DNA of 64,000 nt from Bacteroidales bacterium (lineage in GTDB: Bacteria; Bacteroidota; Bacteroidia; Bacteroidales; UBA932): contig JAKSJQ010000003.1 of the NCBI GenBank assembly GCA_024402115.1, positions 28,602 through 92,601 on the forward strand, written 5' to 3'. The position numbers and the translations under genes were made by a program. Positions 7,754 through 16,700 of the stretch are shown here, in pieces (the first letter of the stretch is position 1; the number at the start of each line of letters is the position of its first letter). Below the pieces are notes generated by a model. That model was not told where the DNA came from. It saw nothing but the letters and a program-made list of their open reading frames with translations, and did no database searches.

Positions 7754-8803
7754 CTACCTGGAACGCCACTTCACATAAGATTTCCACTGGTCATCGACTA
7801 TCCCGTCCGGCAGAATCGTGCCTGGGAAGCAGTCGATGACCATTTTCTTTTCAGATGGCTTCCAGTTCGCACATATCCTTCCGTCGAATGCGACCACCGG
7901 CTGGAAGATTCCGCTGTTGTTGTGGGCGCGGTGGGAAAGCGCCGGGTCGAGGACGATGTCGCGGCTCTTATAGCCGATGAGATATTCGTCGTACGGTGGT
8001 ATGAGCAGTGCGCAGCCCTTTCTGAAGCCTCTGCTGCGGCAGCTCTCGTGGATATGGAATTCTCTACCTCCATGGCGCTCTGTCCTGAGCTCATCTTCGA
8101 TCATGCCCATACCCCTGCGACAGTCGCTGCTGTTCAGACCTGACCACCAGAGGAAGTCCTCGAAAGTGGCAGGGGAATGGCTCTGGAAGTACTTCCGTGT
8201 CAGTTTTCGCAGGGATTCATCCCTGTCGATCTTCTCCGGACGAGGCCCGACCTTCGTCTCGCTGAGCGAATAGGTCGCCTTCGAAGGATGCAGGTCTCCG
8301 CTGCATAGGACTCCGCTGAGCTCGGCCATCCTGATGTGGTAGGAAAGCCTGTGATCATCCATGGTGATCCCGTCCGCCGCGAGAGCTTCGACATAGTCAT
8401 CCTTGGTCGCGCTGCTGATCTCTGCGGTCTTGCGCTCCAGAATCTCCCTGACCATGCGGACTTCATCTTCGGGGAGGGAAATGTGGTTTGCGCTCATCCA
8501 TCCCTTGATTACCCTGATCGCCTTGTCGGCGCAGAGGTCTAGCATCCACCAGTAATCATCACCCGAAACGAGCTGCCATGTGCCTCTTAGAAGATGCAGG
8601 CGTATGATTCGGCCCTCGTCGAAATCCTTCCTGAAGGCCGCCAGGGACGGTTTTCTGGTCCTCATGGACACAGCCCACCTCATCATTCTGTACTCCTGCG
8701 CCTGCATCGCGCCGAAATGGGACACGAGCTCGGCAGGGGAGTCGAAGCGGGGACAGATGAGCTGCTGGCTGAGAAGCCTGGTGGAGATGGGATTCATCGG
8801 CAT
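7754..8803 (-). CDS. Winged-helix DNA glycosylase-like protein (AlkZ/YcaQ family)
   Basis: This is a protein of the HTH_42 winged-helix superfamily, whose characterised members AlkZ and YcaQ excise bulky or cross-linked alkylated bases. The N-terminal block ends in HFGAMQAQEY. The Q-A-Q there matches the Q-hydrophobic-Q catalytic motif described for AlkZ. RLHLLRGTWQLV and the tryptophan-rich FEDFLWWSGL segment are also family hallmarks. A minus-strand TAAATTTG box (8816-8823) would start transcription near 8812, so the ATG at 8827 would be upstream of the mRNA. I therefore use 8803, and 8797 is equally possible. It is divergent from the esterase at 8916, with back-to-back promoters. Confidence 0.8.
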   Translation of the reverse strand: MPMNPISTRLLSQQLICPRFDSPAELVSHFGAMQAQEYRMMRWAVSMRTRKPSLAAFRKDFDEGRIIRLHLLRGTWQLVSGDDYWWMLDLCADKAIRVIKGWMSANHISLPEDEVRMVREILERKTAEISSATKDDYVEALAADGITMDDHRLSYHIRMAELSGVLCSGDLHPSKATYSLSETKVGPRPEKIDRDESLRKLTRKYFQSHSPATFEDFLWWSGLNSSDCRRGMGMIEDELRTERHGGREFHIHESCRSRGFRKGCALLIPPYDEYLIGYKSRDIVLDPALSHRAHNNSGIFQPVVAFDGRICANWKPSEKKMVIDCFPGTILPDGIVDDQWKSYVKWRSR

Positions 8804-8815
8804 GAATGATTTCTG

Positions 8816-8835
8816 CAAATTTAACAATATATTTG
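8816..8835. promoter_or_regulatory. Back-to-back -7 boxes between the AlkZ-like gene and the esterase
   Basis: TAAATTTG on the minus strand (8816-8823) and TATATTTG on the plus strand (8828-8835) lie four bases apart. The minus promoter leaves a leader of only about 10-15 nt. The plus promoter leaves about 75 nt before the esterase ATG. Confidence 0.55.
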
Positions 8836-8861
8836 CTGAAGGCTCCTTCGGAGAGGCTTAA

Positions 8862-10118
<1,257 letters not shown>

Positions 10119-10191
10119 TAGCAGGAGACTCTCCTTGAGTATCAGCGAGGATTCTCAAGCAGCAGAGATTATTCTCCAATAGCAGAAAGGA
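10119..10191. repeat. Degenerate 20-21-bp tandem repeat after the esterase
   Basis: Three and a half units start at 10119, 10140, 10160 and 10180, with heads TAGCAGGAGA, TATCAGCGAG, CAGCAGAGAT and TAGCAGAAAG and TTCTC-like tails. The array begins at the base after the esterase stop codon. Confidence 0.5.
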
Positions 10192-10254
10192 TGTACGGCT
10201 GCCTCTCGAAGGCAGCACCCTGACCGATGTCGGCTTTCCGGCAGTCGCGATGGG

Positions 10255-10304
10255 TCCGGCGGGAAGAGCCAGAAATGGCCATTAGCCGGCGCGCATCCTT
10301 TTTT
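10255..10304 (+). terminator. Possible terminator downstream of esterase copy 2
   Basis: CCGGC (10256-10260) and GCCGG (10285-10289) flank an inner GCC/GGC pair, and a run of six T follows at 10299-10304. The stem is imperfect and the T-run starts nine bases after it, so this is a weak call. Confidence 0.35.
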
Positions 10305-10383
10305 GTGTCCGAACCATTGCTATTTGGCAAGCAGACTCGTGCTGTTCATGTTAGGCCTTTACCGCTCCTGCCGCCCGGCGCGA

Positions 10384-11649
10384 TCAGATGTTGATGGTCA
10401 TGAGCTCGTCGATGTCGGTGAGATAGTTCGGGGTGCGGTGGTCGCTCTTGACCTTCCATTTCTCATCCTTGCCGCCCTCGACGGCGAGCCTGATGGTCTT
10501 TACCCCATAGCGGTGGTTGAGCATGTCCATCGCACGTGACAGCTCGACCCGCTCGGCGCGCTGTGGCACCGGATCGAACAGGTCCTGCTGCACCGCGCCG
10601 CACTCTATGTCCCCGAGTATGACGCCGGCTTTCTTGTACATGATTCCCGGTCTGTAGATGCTGTCCACGAGCTTCATCGCAGCCTCGGTGATCTCCACGG
10701 TGTCGGAGGATGCGACGGCCAGCTTCATCGTGCGTATTCCGGAATACTGCTCGAGGTCGTCGCGGAATCGGTTGCTGGTCGCGAACACCGTGACCGACGC
10801 TGCGGATGACAGCTGGCCACGGAGGGTGTTCGCGCAACTGCCGGCAAAGCTTGCGACCGCCGCCTTGAGCTGCTCCTTGTCGCTGATCATCTCGCCGAAG
10901 CTCCTGCTGGTGGTGACGCTCTGACGCCGGATGATCTCGGCCGTGTCTATGCATGGATGGCCGTTCAGCTCCATCCAGGTCTGCACTCCAGGCTTGGTAA
11001 GATGCTTGCGTACCCATTCTCCGGGCATGTCTGCGAATTGGAGCGTGCCTGTGATCCCGAGCGCATTGAGTTTCTCCAGAGTATGCCGTCCTATGCCCCA
11101 CACATCCTTCAGTTCGAACAGCGAAAGTGCCTTCCTGCGCTTCTCCTCGCTGTCTATCATGCACACTGACCTGTATCCACTGTAGTTCTTCGCGAACTTG
11201 CTTGCAACCTTCGCGAGCGTCTTGGTGCGCGCTATGCCGACGCTCACGGGGATGTCGGTCCACAGCTTGATTCGCTGGACCATCTCGCGCATGTATTCCT
11301 CCAGGTCATAGTACTTCTCATATCCATCCAGATAGAGGAACTGCTCGTCGATGCTGTATGCCTCGGAACGTGCCACGCTGCGGCGCATGATGCTCTGCAC
11401 TCTCTTGGACATGGCCGCATAGAGCATGATGTTGCCCGAGAACACGGCCACATGGTTGCGCTCGATTATGTCCTTGACCTCGAAATAGGGCGCACCACGT
11501 CTTATCCCGAGTGCCTTGGCTTCGCGGGTCAGTGCGACTATGTTTCCGTCATTGGAACTGAGGACGCATACGGGCTTGCCCTGGAGGCCGGGATGGAAGA
11601 CCTTCTCCACCGATGCGAAGAAGGTATTGCAATCGGCTAGAGCTATCAC
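10384..11649 (-). CDS. umuC: Y-family translesion DNA polymerase (UmuC-like)
   Basis: The 421-residue polymerase has the Y-family catalytic residues in place. D6 sits in MIALADCNTFFASVE and the D101-E102 pair in YSIDEQFLYLDG. The helix-hairpin-helix thumb region (VWGIGRHTLEKLNALGI) and the little-finger domain follow, with the UmuC-type C-terminus. Its start overlaps the umuD-like stop by four bases (ATGA), so the two are translationally coupled. The pair would make an error-prone polymerase V-like complex after DNA damage. In Bacteroidales such operons are often accessory, and repeat-rich regions flank this one on both sides. Confidence 0.92.
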   Translation of the reverse strand: MIALADCNTFFASVEKVFHPGLQGKPVCVLSSNDGNIVALTREAKALGIRRGAPYFEVKDIIERNHVAVFSGNIMLYAAMSKRVQSIMRRSVARSEAYSIDEQFLYLDGYEKYYDLEEYMREMVQRIKLWTDIPVSVGIARTKTLAKVASKFAKNYSGYRSVCMIDSEEKRRKALSLFELKDVWGIGRHTLEKLNALGITGTLQFADMPGEWVRKHLTKPGVQTWMELNGHPCIDTAEIIRRQSVTTSRSFGEMISDKEQLKAAVASFAGSCANTLRGQLSSAASVTVFATSNRFRDDLEQYSGIRTMKLAVASSDTVEITEAAMKLVDSIYRPGIMYKKAGVILGDIECGAVQQDLFDPVPQRAERVELSRAMDMLNHRYGVKTIRLAVEGGKDEKWKVKSDHRTPNYLTDIDELMTINI

Positions 11650-12359
11650 TTCTGTTCCCTCGCTTTGTGGATGATGTAGGTTACGGTTCCCCAGATGCTG
11701 AATTCGTCTTCCTGGGTGATCTCCCTGCGGCTGAATTCGGGATTCGCAGGCACGAGCCAGGCCTTTCCACCTTCACGGACGAAGTGCTTGAGCGTGTATT
11801 CTCCATTTATCTCGCACACCGCGATCTCCCTTGCCGAAGGGTCACGCCTGCTCTTGTCGACGATGACTATGTCGCCGCTGAGTATGCCGGCGTCTATCAT
11901 GGAATTGCCCTGTACGCGTATGAGGTAGGAGGCTTCCGGGTGGGGGCAGAGCATGGACAGTATCTCTATGTCCTGGGCACGCTCATCGTTGTCCAGCGGG
12001 ATCGGGAATCCTGCCACGACGCGGGTCTGGTCGAAGAACGGAAGATGCAGCGGGCTGACCCTTGTCGCCGGAATGGCCTCACCAAAGCTCTCCAGTCCGC
12101 TAGTTTCCATACCGACGGCCTCCCTGCGGCGCCTCGTACCGATGATTTCTCCACCGCGGCTTTCCATGTCGATAGCCTCCCTGCGGCGCTCTTCGCCGAG
12201 GGCTTCCATGAGGCTGCTGCGGATGAACTCGGTCTTGTTCTCCTTCGCATCCAGCTGATCCGCCAGCGGGCCCGGGCAGCGGAAGGAATACAGTCTGCTG
12301 TCTCCCTTGGGCCTTCCCGCGCCGCTCCTGCGACCGCCGTGTGTCTTCTTCTCTTCCAT
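11646..12359 (-). CDS. umuD: UmuD-like S24 peptidase with an N-terminal DNA-binding-type arm
   Basis: The 237-residue protein has a C-terminal LexA/UmuD peptidase domain. The probable self-cleavage site is A116-G117 in VVAGFPIPLD, the nucleophile is S153 in VQGNSMIDAG and the general base is K191 in EYTLKHF. E. coli UmuD has only about 24 residues before its cleavage site, whereas this one has about 116. They begin GGRRSGAGRPKGD and continue with a short beta/helix segment like a ribbon-helix-helix domain (SFRCPGPLADQLDAKENKTEFIRSS, in two parts). A linker with an internal duplication (RRREAIDMES / RRREAVGMET) follows. It may be both repressor and polymerase subunit. ATG 12359 was chosen because the TATATTTG box (12381-12388) makes the upstream start at 12422 impossible for that transcript. 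Confidence 0.85.
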   Translation of the reverse strand: MEEKKTHGGRRSGAGRPKGDSRLYSFRCPGPLADQLDAKENKTEFIRSSLMEALGEERRREAIDMESRGGEIIGTRRRREAVGMETSGLESFGEAIPATRVSPLHLPFFDQTRVVAGFPIPLDNDERAQDIEILSMLCPHPEASYLIRVQGNSMIDAGILSGDIVIVDKSRRDPSAREIAVCEINGEYTLKHFVREGGKAWLVPANPEFSRREITQEDEFSIWGTVTYIIHKAREQK

Positions 12360-12380
12360 TTCCTTGCTCTGTCGATACTG

Positions 12381-12406
12381 CAAATATAGCGATATTCTTG
12401 AAATAT
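12381..12406 (-). promoter_or_regulatory. umuDC promoter box with overlapping inverted repeat
   Basis: A minus-strand TATATTTG (12381-12388) lies 22 bp before the umuD-like start. Just upstream is the 15-bp inverted repeat ATATTTCAAGAATAT (12392-12406, minus strand), with arms ATATT/AATAT. Its position suits an operator for the gene's own DNA-binding arm. That role is an inference. Confidence 0.45.
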
Positions 12407-12444
12407 GTATTACGGAAATCAAGAAATTAAAAACTCACGAGAAA

Positions 12445-12477
12445 TTGCGGCAGTTTGCCCCGTTTTGGGTAAATTTG
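12445..12477 (+). promoter_or_regulatory. Promoter of the acyl-ACP thioesterase gene
   Basis: TTG (12445-12447), a 22-bp spacer and TAAATTTG (12470-12477) match the Bacteroidetes sigma-factor consensus. The ATG at 12500 follows after a short leader. Confidence 0.55.
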
Positions 12478-12499
12478 CTGCCGATAAGATATCTTGACC

Positions 12500-13288
12500 A
12501 TGGACAACTATAAGAAGATAGTCGTAGGAGAGCCGTTCTCGATGCCGTACAGGGTCACGTTCGCTGACATGGACGCGGAATACAGGCTCTCACTGGAATC
12601 CATCCTGGGCTATTTCCAGGACGCAGCAGCCTCATACCTCGCACTCCGCCATGTCGCGGCTTTCGACCTCCAGGCCGAAGGGAACACCTGGGTCATAACT
12701 GACTACAATGTCGAAATCTGCGGAGATCTTCCGATGTGGCGCGATGATGTGGTCACGGAAATCTGCCCGTCCGAGGTGTCCGGAGTGAAGATCTATTTCG
12801 ACTTCCGAGTCATGGGAAAGAACGGCGATGTCGCTGCGAAAGGCACATGCTGCTGGAGCGCAATCAATGTCGCGAGCGCCCGCCCGGTGGCTCTGCCCAA
12901 CCTGATGACAGTCGAGGGATCCACCACCGTCAAGCATGACCGCATGCTCTATCCGGCCGTGGAACTCGCCGCTTCAGAGTATTCGCGCCTGGCCAACCGC
13001 TCGGACATAGACTTCAACGACCATGTGAACAACATCAGCTATGTCAAGATCGCCCTCTCCGGCATGCCTGCAGAGCTCATGCATGGTACCGTCCTGAAGA
13101 AACTCTCGATCAAGTTCATCAGGCAGAGCTTCCTCGGCGAGGAACTCGTCTGCCGATACTCCGCCCCTGACGGTCTCAGCACCAACTGCTCCATCGTGAA
13201 CGGAAGCGGTCAGGAAGTCTGCCGCCTCGTGATTGCTATGGAGCCAAAGCCCGAAAGACCAAGCATACGCGAAACCATCGTCAGGTAG
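12500..13288 (+). CDS. Acyl-ACP thioesterase, double hot-dog fold
   Basis: The 262-residue protein looks like the bacterial FatA/FatB family. It has two hot-dog repeats with the N-terminal block FSMPYRVTFADMDAEYRLSL and, in the second repeat, NRSDIDFNDHVNNISYVK. The latter holds the Asn/His/catalytic acid signature of these enzymes (N-D-H-V-N-N). The enzyme would release free fatty acids from acyl carrier protein, ending chain elongation. ATG 12500 is preferred over the TTG two codons earlier. It is far from the fatty-acid synthesis island at 52-60 kb and has its own promoter. Confidence 0.85.
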   Translation: MDNYKKIVVGEPFSMPYRVTFADMDAEYRLSLESILGYFQDAAASYLALRHVAAFDLQAEGNTWVITDYNVEICGDLPMWRDDVVTEICPSEVSGVKIYFDFRVMGKNGDVAAKGTCCWSAINVASARPVALPNLMTVEGSTTVKHDRMLYPAVELAASEYSRLANRSDIDFNDHVNNISYVKIALSGMPAELMHGTVLKKLSIKFIRQSFLGEELVCRYSAPDGLSTNCSIVNGSGQEVCRLVIAMEPKPERPSIRETIVR

Positions 13289-13365
13289 CCCACTCATACG
13301 CTGTCCTCTGCCCGCTGGTTCTCAGCCAGAAATTATCTGCGTATGCGAATTCTCCGGCAGGTACC

Positions 13366-14328
13366 TTACTGCAGCATCTCCTTCACCTCGTCGCAGACCA
13401 GTCCGCATAGTCTGGCGACCTGCTTGAGCGAGCTGTTGTATTTCCGACGAAGGGCACGTGCAAGCTTGAGACGCTGCTGGGTGTTGAGAGTCTTGACGGT
13501 CCGGACTCCGAACATTGCCTGACACAGTTCTTCCTTATGCTGGCGCATCTCCTGCATAGGGATTGACAGACGCGATATGTTCCCGCCCTTCGATTCGACA
13601 TCTTCCTCCTTGCTGCTGCACAGAAAGTAGTTGTAACTTTTGGCTGTCCTGAAGATTTTCTCGACCAGATCGACCGCAACGAATTCATGGGGCAGCACCA
13701 TCCCGTCAAACAGCGCAGGGTCACCGTCGATTCCGGCTCTGCTCTTCAGCACCGCATGCCGTTTGCGCGCGCTCAGTTCGGATATGTTCATGTCGGATGG
13801 AAGAGACATCCCCGTCCAGTGTCTGCCGCCACGGAAATAGAGCGGTCCGGATGACCATGGGTAGTTCCAGGCCATGAAGGGCAAGCCGGCGACCGGCGGG
13901 TTCTTCACGACATAGCATATCGCCGTCTTCAGGTAGCGGTCATTGTCTATGGTCTGGTAGTTGATCGGGACGCCGTCCATCTTGCCCGTTTCGCCATGAC
14001 GCAGGGATATCTGCCGGGATATGCGTGCGATGAGTTCATGCATGAAGCTGTTGCATTCGCCGAGCTCGCCATGCAGTATGAAATGGACATGGGTGTCCAT
14101 AAGCGCGAATGCCAGGATAGTGACCCCATGCTTTCTCTGCACGATGTAGATGCTGTTCATTGCATCAATGAAGTCGCGGTCATCACGGAAAATGACGTCC
14201 ACGGCATTACCGTCGGTACTGAAGTGCCAACATCTTCTGATTGTGATTTTCTGTCCCTTGATGAAAGGGGAATTCAGTCCGAGATCTGATTCGATCTGCC
14301 GGACAAGGCCTTTGTCTGTCTCCATCAC
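13366..14328 (-). CDS. REP-associated tyrosine transposase-like protein (RAYT2)
   Basis: The 320-residue protein belongs to the same HUH superfamily as RAYT1. H80-V-H82 lies in LMDTHVHFILHGE, and the likely nucleophile Y139 in TAICYVVKNPPVAG keeps the Y-x-x-x-N-P pattern. The C-terminal third ends in a helix-turn-helix-like block (SLKQVARLCGLVCDEVKEML), also similar in kind to RAYT1. Overall identity to the other two copies is low by eye. Start ATG 14328 or the next codon (14325) fit equally well. A canonical promoter precedes it at 14361-14391, and immediately upstream lies a pair of hairpins (14426-14578) that are probably its cognate repeat. Confidence 0.8.
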   Translation of the reverse strand: MMETDKGLVRQIESDLGLNSPFIKGQKITIRRCWHFSTDGNAVDVIFRDDRDFIDAMNSIYIVQRKHGVTILAFALMDTHVHFILHGELGECNSFMHELIARISRQISLRHGETGKMDGVPINYQTIDNDRYLKTAICYVVKNPPVAGLPFMAWNYPWSSGPLYFRGGRHWTGMSLPSDMNISELSARKRHAVLKSRAGIDGDPALFDGMVLPHEFVAVDLVEKIFRTAKSYNYFLCSSKEEDVESKGGNISRLSIPMQEMRQHKEELCQAMFGVRTVKTLNTQQRLKLARALRRKYNSSLKQVARLCGLVCDEVKEMLQ

Positions 14329-14360
14329 TTATCTCCGCCACCATTTACGGCCGCTGACGA

Positions 14361-14391
14361 CAAATCTAATCAAGCTTAGGCAGCTTTGCAA
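14361..14391 (-). promoter_or_regulatory. Promoter of RAYT2
   Basis: On the minus strand TTG (14389-14391), exactly 20 bp, then TAGATTTG (14361-14368): a full match to the Bacteroidetes consensus. The start codon is about 30 nt downstream. Confidence 0.6.
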
Positions 14392-14425
14392 GTGTTTCTG
14401 TGACAAAGTTCAGGGCCGCCGTGAC

Positions 14426-14578
14426 CAACCTGAAAATCGGAGCGCGCACCAGTATGCCATACAAGTGCTTCAGAGGCATGCCACTGCGCGCTCCCAGCCA
14501 AAATCGCCGCGGAGCGCACGGTAACCGCCGATATATGCGTTGGGTGGCAGGTCAGCGTGCGCTCCGAATTTCAGGTTG
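14426..14578. repeat. Double-hairpin (BIME-like) element upstream of RAYT2
   Basis: Two hairpins lie 16 nt apart. Hairpin one pairs GGAGCGCGCA (14439-14448) with TGCGCGCTCC (14485-14494). Hairpin two pairs GGAGCGCACG (14511-14520) with CGTGCGCTCC (14556-14565). The outer flanks CAACCTGAAAATC (14426-14438) and GAATTTCAGGTTG (14566-14578) are also inverted copies, so the whole element is a large palindrome. This is the classic layout of two REPs in opposite orientation. From 14579 to 14741 nothing further is recognisable. Confidence 0.7.
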
Positions 14579-14741
14579 CCGGATAGCTGCGGTTCAGAGT
14601 ACATGTCCCCGCAGAAAGTAAATGGTCAGCCAGCAAGATGGATGCGCAACCGTCTTTCTGGCTGTGTCTGCTCGATTCTGAGGCGGAGCTTTCGCAGGCA
14701 GGCAGAACCGGGGAGGTGCATGGCCTGCGGGCAGAGGAGGA

Positions 14742-16634
14742 CTATTTCTTCTTGGCGTAGAAGATGGTGTCGAAGAACTTCTCCATCTCGTGGGCGTAAG
14801 GCTTGCCAAACTGCCAGAAGGCCTCCTTGGTAGGGGTGTCAGGCTTCCAGTCGTAGTAAGCATGCACTGCGCCAGGGACCTTGACGTACTCGACAGGCTG
14901 GCCAGCGGCCTTGAGAGCGTCGTAGTAAGCGATGGTAGACTCCTCGCTGATGAGAGGATCGTTGGTGCCGCGGTTGATCCAGGTAGGGATGAGGCGGGAC
15001 TTAGCTGATGGGATGTTGGTGATAGGGGCAACCGCCTTCTGACCGTCCTCTGGGAGGTTGCGGACGAAGCGCCTGATATTGTCCACGTCGAAGATACCGT
15101 AGTTAGGAGCGACTGCCTTCACTGCGAGGAGGCTCTTGCGCACCTGCTTCATGCCCATTCCTGCAGGGATATAGGTAGGGCGGTACTCGTATACGCCAGG
15201 AGTCTTTCCGAATCCACCGTCGCCGACCCTTTCGATCATGTTTGCGACGCATGCGCAGAGATGTCCGCCGGCACTGTCACCGGTCACCGCGAGATTCTTA
15301 GGGTCGAGACCGTATTCGGCTGCATGCTCCTGGATATGGAGAATGGCACCGTAGCAGTCCTCGATGAGCTGGTCCATGGTGTTAGGGACCTTGTCACCGT
15401 CAGCATTGCCCACCCAGCGGTAGTCGATGCTGAACACGACATACTTGCCGTCCCTTGCGAGCTCCCTTGCCATACCTGACATCACGTCCTCGCAGTTCAT
15501 CCTCCATGCACCACCGTGGATGATGACGATGCCTGGGAGATTCTTCGCTCCGTCAGGTATGTATGCGTCATACTTGAGAGGCTTCACGCCAGGCTGAGCA
15601 TAGACGATATCCTGCTTGCAGCTCATTCCGGCGAGGAATGAAGGCTCCACGAAGGATGCTCCTACCGAGCAGTCGCCGTTGAGGACGACCTCGAACTCAG
15701 GGGTGAAGAACTCGTCGAAGAAGCCGAACTGTCCGCCCATCGCGTCATAGCCGCACTCGAAAGCATAGCCGCTGTCCGGAGTGGCCTTGAGCTTGAGGCT
15801 GCTGCCCTTAGGAAGGTACACTCCCTTGGCAAGGTCTGCATCTGTGAGTGCCACGGGACCGTCAGGAGTGCTTGCGCTGACGAGGTTCACCTTTCCATGG
15901 GTGCACTCTCCGAGCCATACCTTCGCATACTTGCTGGCGAGGGCGCGGTTGATCGCTGGAACCACGATCTTCTCCATGACCTTGTATCCTTCGATTACAG
16001 GGTGACAGCCGTCCTTGGAATATTCCGGATTCATGGAACCGTCCTCCGCTGCCATCGCAGAGTGGTAATCAACGTAGATTATGCCCTCCTTGTCGGTGTA
16101 TTCCTTGATCTTACGGTTGAGTTCGATGATGGTTCCGGCAGGATGCTCGACCTCACGGCGCCAGAAGAAGAAATCGCATGGAGGAACGGATACCACTACA
16201 GGGATGATGCCGTTCTGACGAGCGAGGTCCACCATGGACTGGATCTGGGTCACGACATTGTCGAGGGTGATCCTTCCGTTGTTCTTCGCCACGTCGTTGG
16301 TACCGCAGCTGATGACTACTACCTTAGGTCCGAGCTCGATCACGTCACGATAGAAGCGTGCGAGCATCTTTGATGAGGTCTGTCCGCTGATTCCACGTCC
16401 GATGTAGTTGTTGTCGGTGAAGAAGTCTGGATCCTGATCGACCCAATACTCGGTGATGGAATCTCCCATGAACACGACGAGAGGGGACTGCTTAACGGCT
16501 GCGTTTGCCTCGGCGTACTTGTCGAAGCCGGCCCAGTCCTGCTCGAGCATATAGTTCTGACGGTTAGGCTGCGCGAATACGGCAGCGCTGGTGACGATCG
16601 CGAGCATGGTCGCGATTATTCTGTTCGATTTCAT
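14742..16634 (-). CDS. Two-domain secreted esterase: SGNH hydrolase fused to an alpha/beta-hydrolase
   Basis: The 630-residue protein has a signal peptide (ending near residue 22, AVFAQ) and two complete esterase domains. The first is SGNH/GDSL type: S59 in FMGDSITEYW, GTND in block III and the D-x-x-H pair in DGCHPVIEGY. A small beta-rich domain follows (about residues 230-320), with a GSSLKLKATPDSGYAF segment like InlB-type B repeats. The last is an esterase/lipase-like alpha/beta-hydrolase: oxyanion motif VIIHGGAW, S454 in VTGDSAGGH and a histidine in PGAVHAYYDW. Double esterases of this kind can deacetylate polymers. A minus-strand TAACTTTG box (16668-16675) lies downstream of the alternative ATG at 16670, which fixes the start at 16634. 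Confidence 0.88.
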   Translation of the reverse strand: MKSNRIIATMLAIVTSAAVFAQPNRQNYMLEQDWAGFDKYAEANAAVKQSPLVVFMGDSITEYWVDQDPDFFTDNNYIGRGISGQTSSKMLARFYRDVIELGPKVVVISCGTNDVAKNNGRITLDNVVTQIQSMVDLARQNGIIPVVVSVPPCDFFFWRREVEHPAGTIIELNRKIKEYTDKEGIIYVDYHSAMAAEDGSMNPEYSKDGCHPVIEGYKVMEKIVVPAINRALASKYAKVWLGECTHGKVNLVSASTPDGPVALTDADLAKGVYLPKGSSLKLKATPDSGYAFECGYDAMGGQFGFFDEFFTPEFEVVLNGDCSVGASFVEPSFLAGMSCKQDIVYAQPGVKPLKYDAYIPDGAKNLPGIVIIHGGAWRMNCEDVMSGMARELARDGKYVVFSIDYRWVGNADGDKVPNTMDQLIEDCYGAILHIQEHAAEYGLDPKNLAVTGDSAGGHLCACVANMIERVGDGGFGKTPGVYEYRPTYIPAGMGMKQVRKSLLAVKAVAPNYGIFDVDNIRRFVRNLPEDGQKAVAPITNIPSAKSRLIPTWINRGTNDPLISEESTIAYYDALKAAGQPVEYVKVPGAVHAYYDWKPDTPTKEAFWQFGKPYAHEMEKFFDTIFYAKKK

Positions 16635-16667
16635 ATTGTGGATAAGTGTTATTCGGTTCCGTATGCC

Positions 16668-16700
16668 CAAAGTTAGCTATTCTTTTCCAACTCTGTGCAA
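16668..16700 (-). promoter_or_regulatory. Promoter of the two-domain esterase gene, inside the MATE gene end
   Basis: TTG (16698-16700, minus strand), a 22-bp spacer and TAACTTTG (16668-16675). The promoter overlaps the last codons of the upstream MATE gene. Confidence 0.5.

Noticed and set aside
10463..11263. Long open frame overlapping the umuC gene on the same strand
   Set aside because: The composition is rich in R, H, A and G, as expected from a shifted frame of a GC-rich gene. The UmuC frame carries all catalytic motifs.
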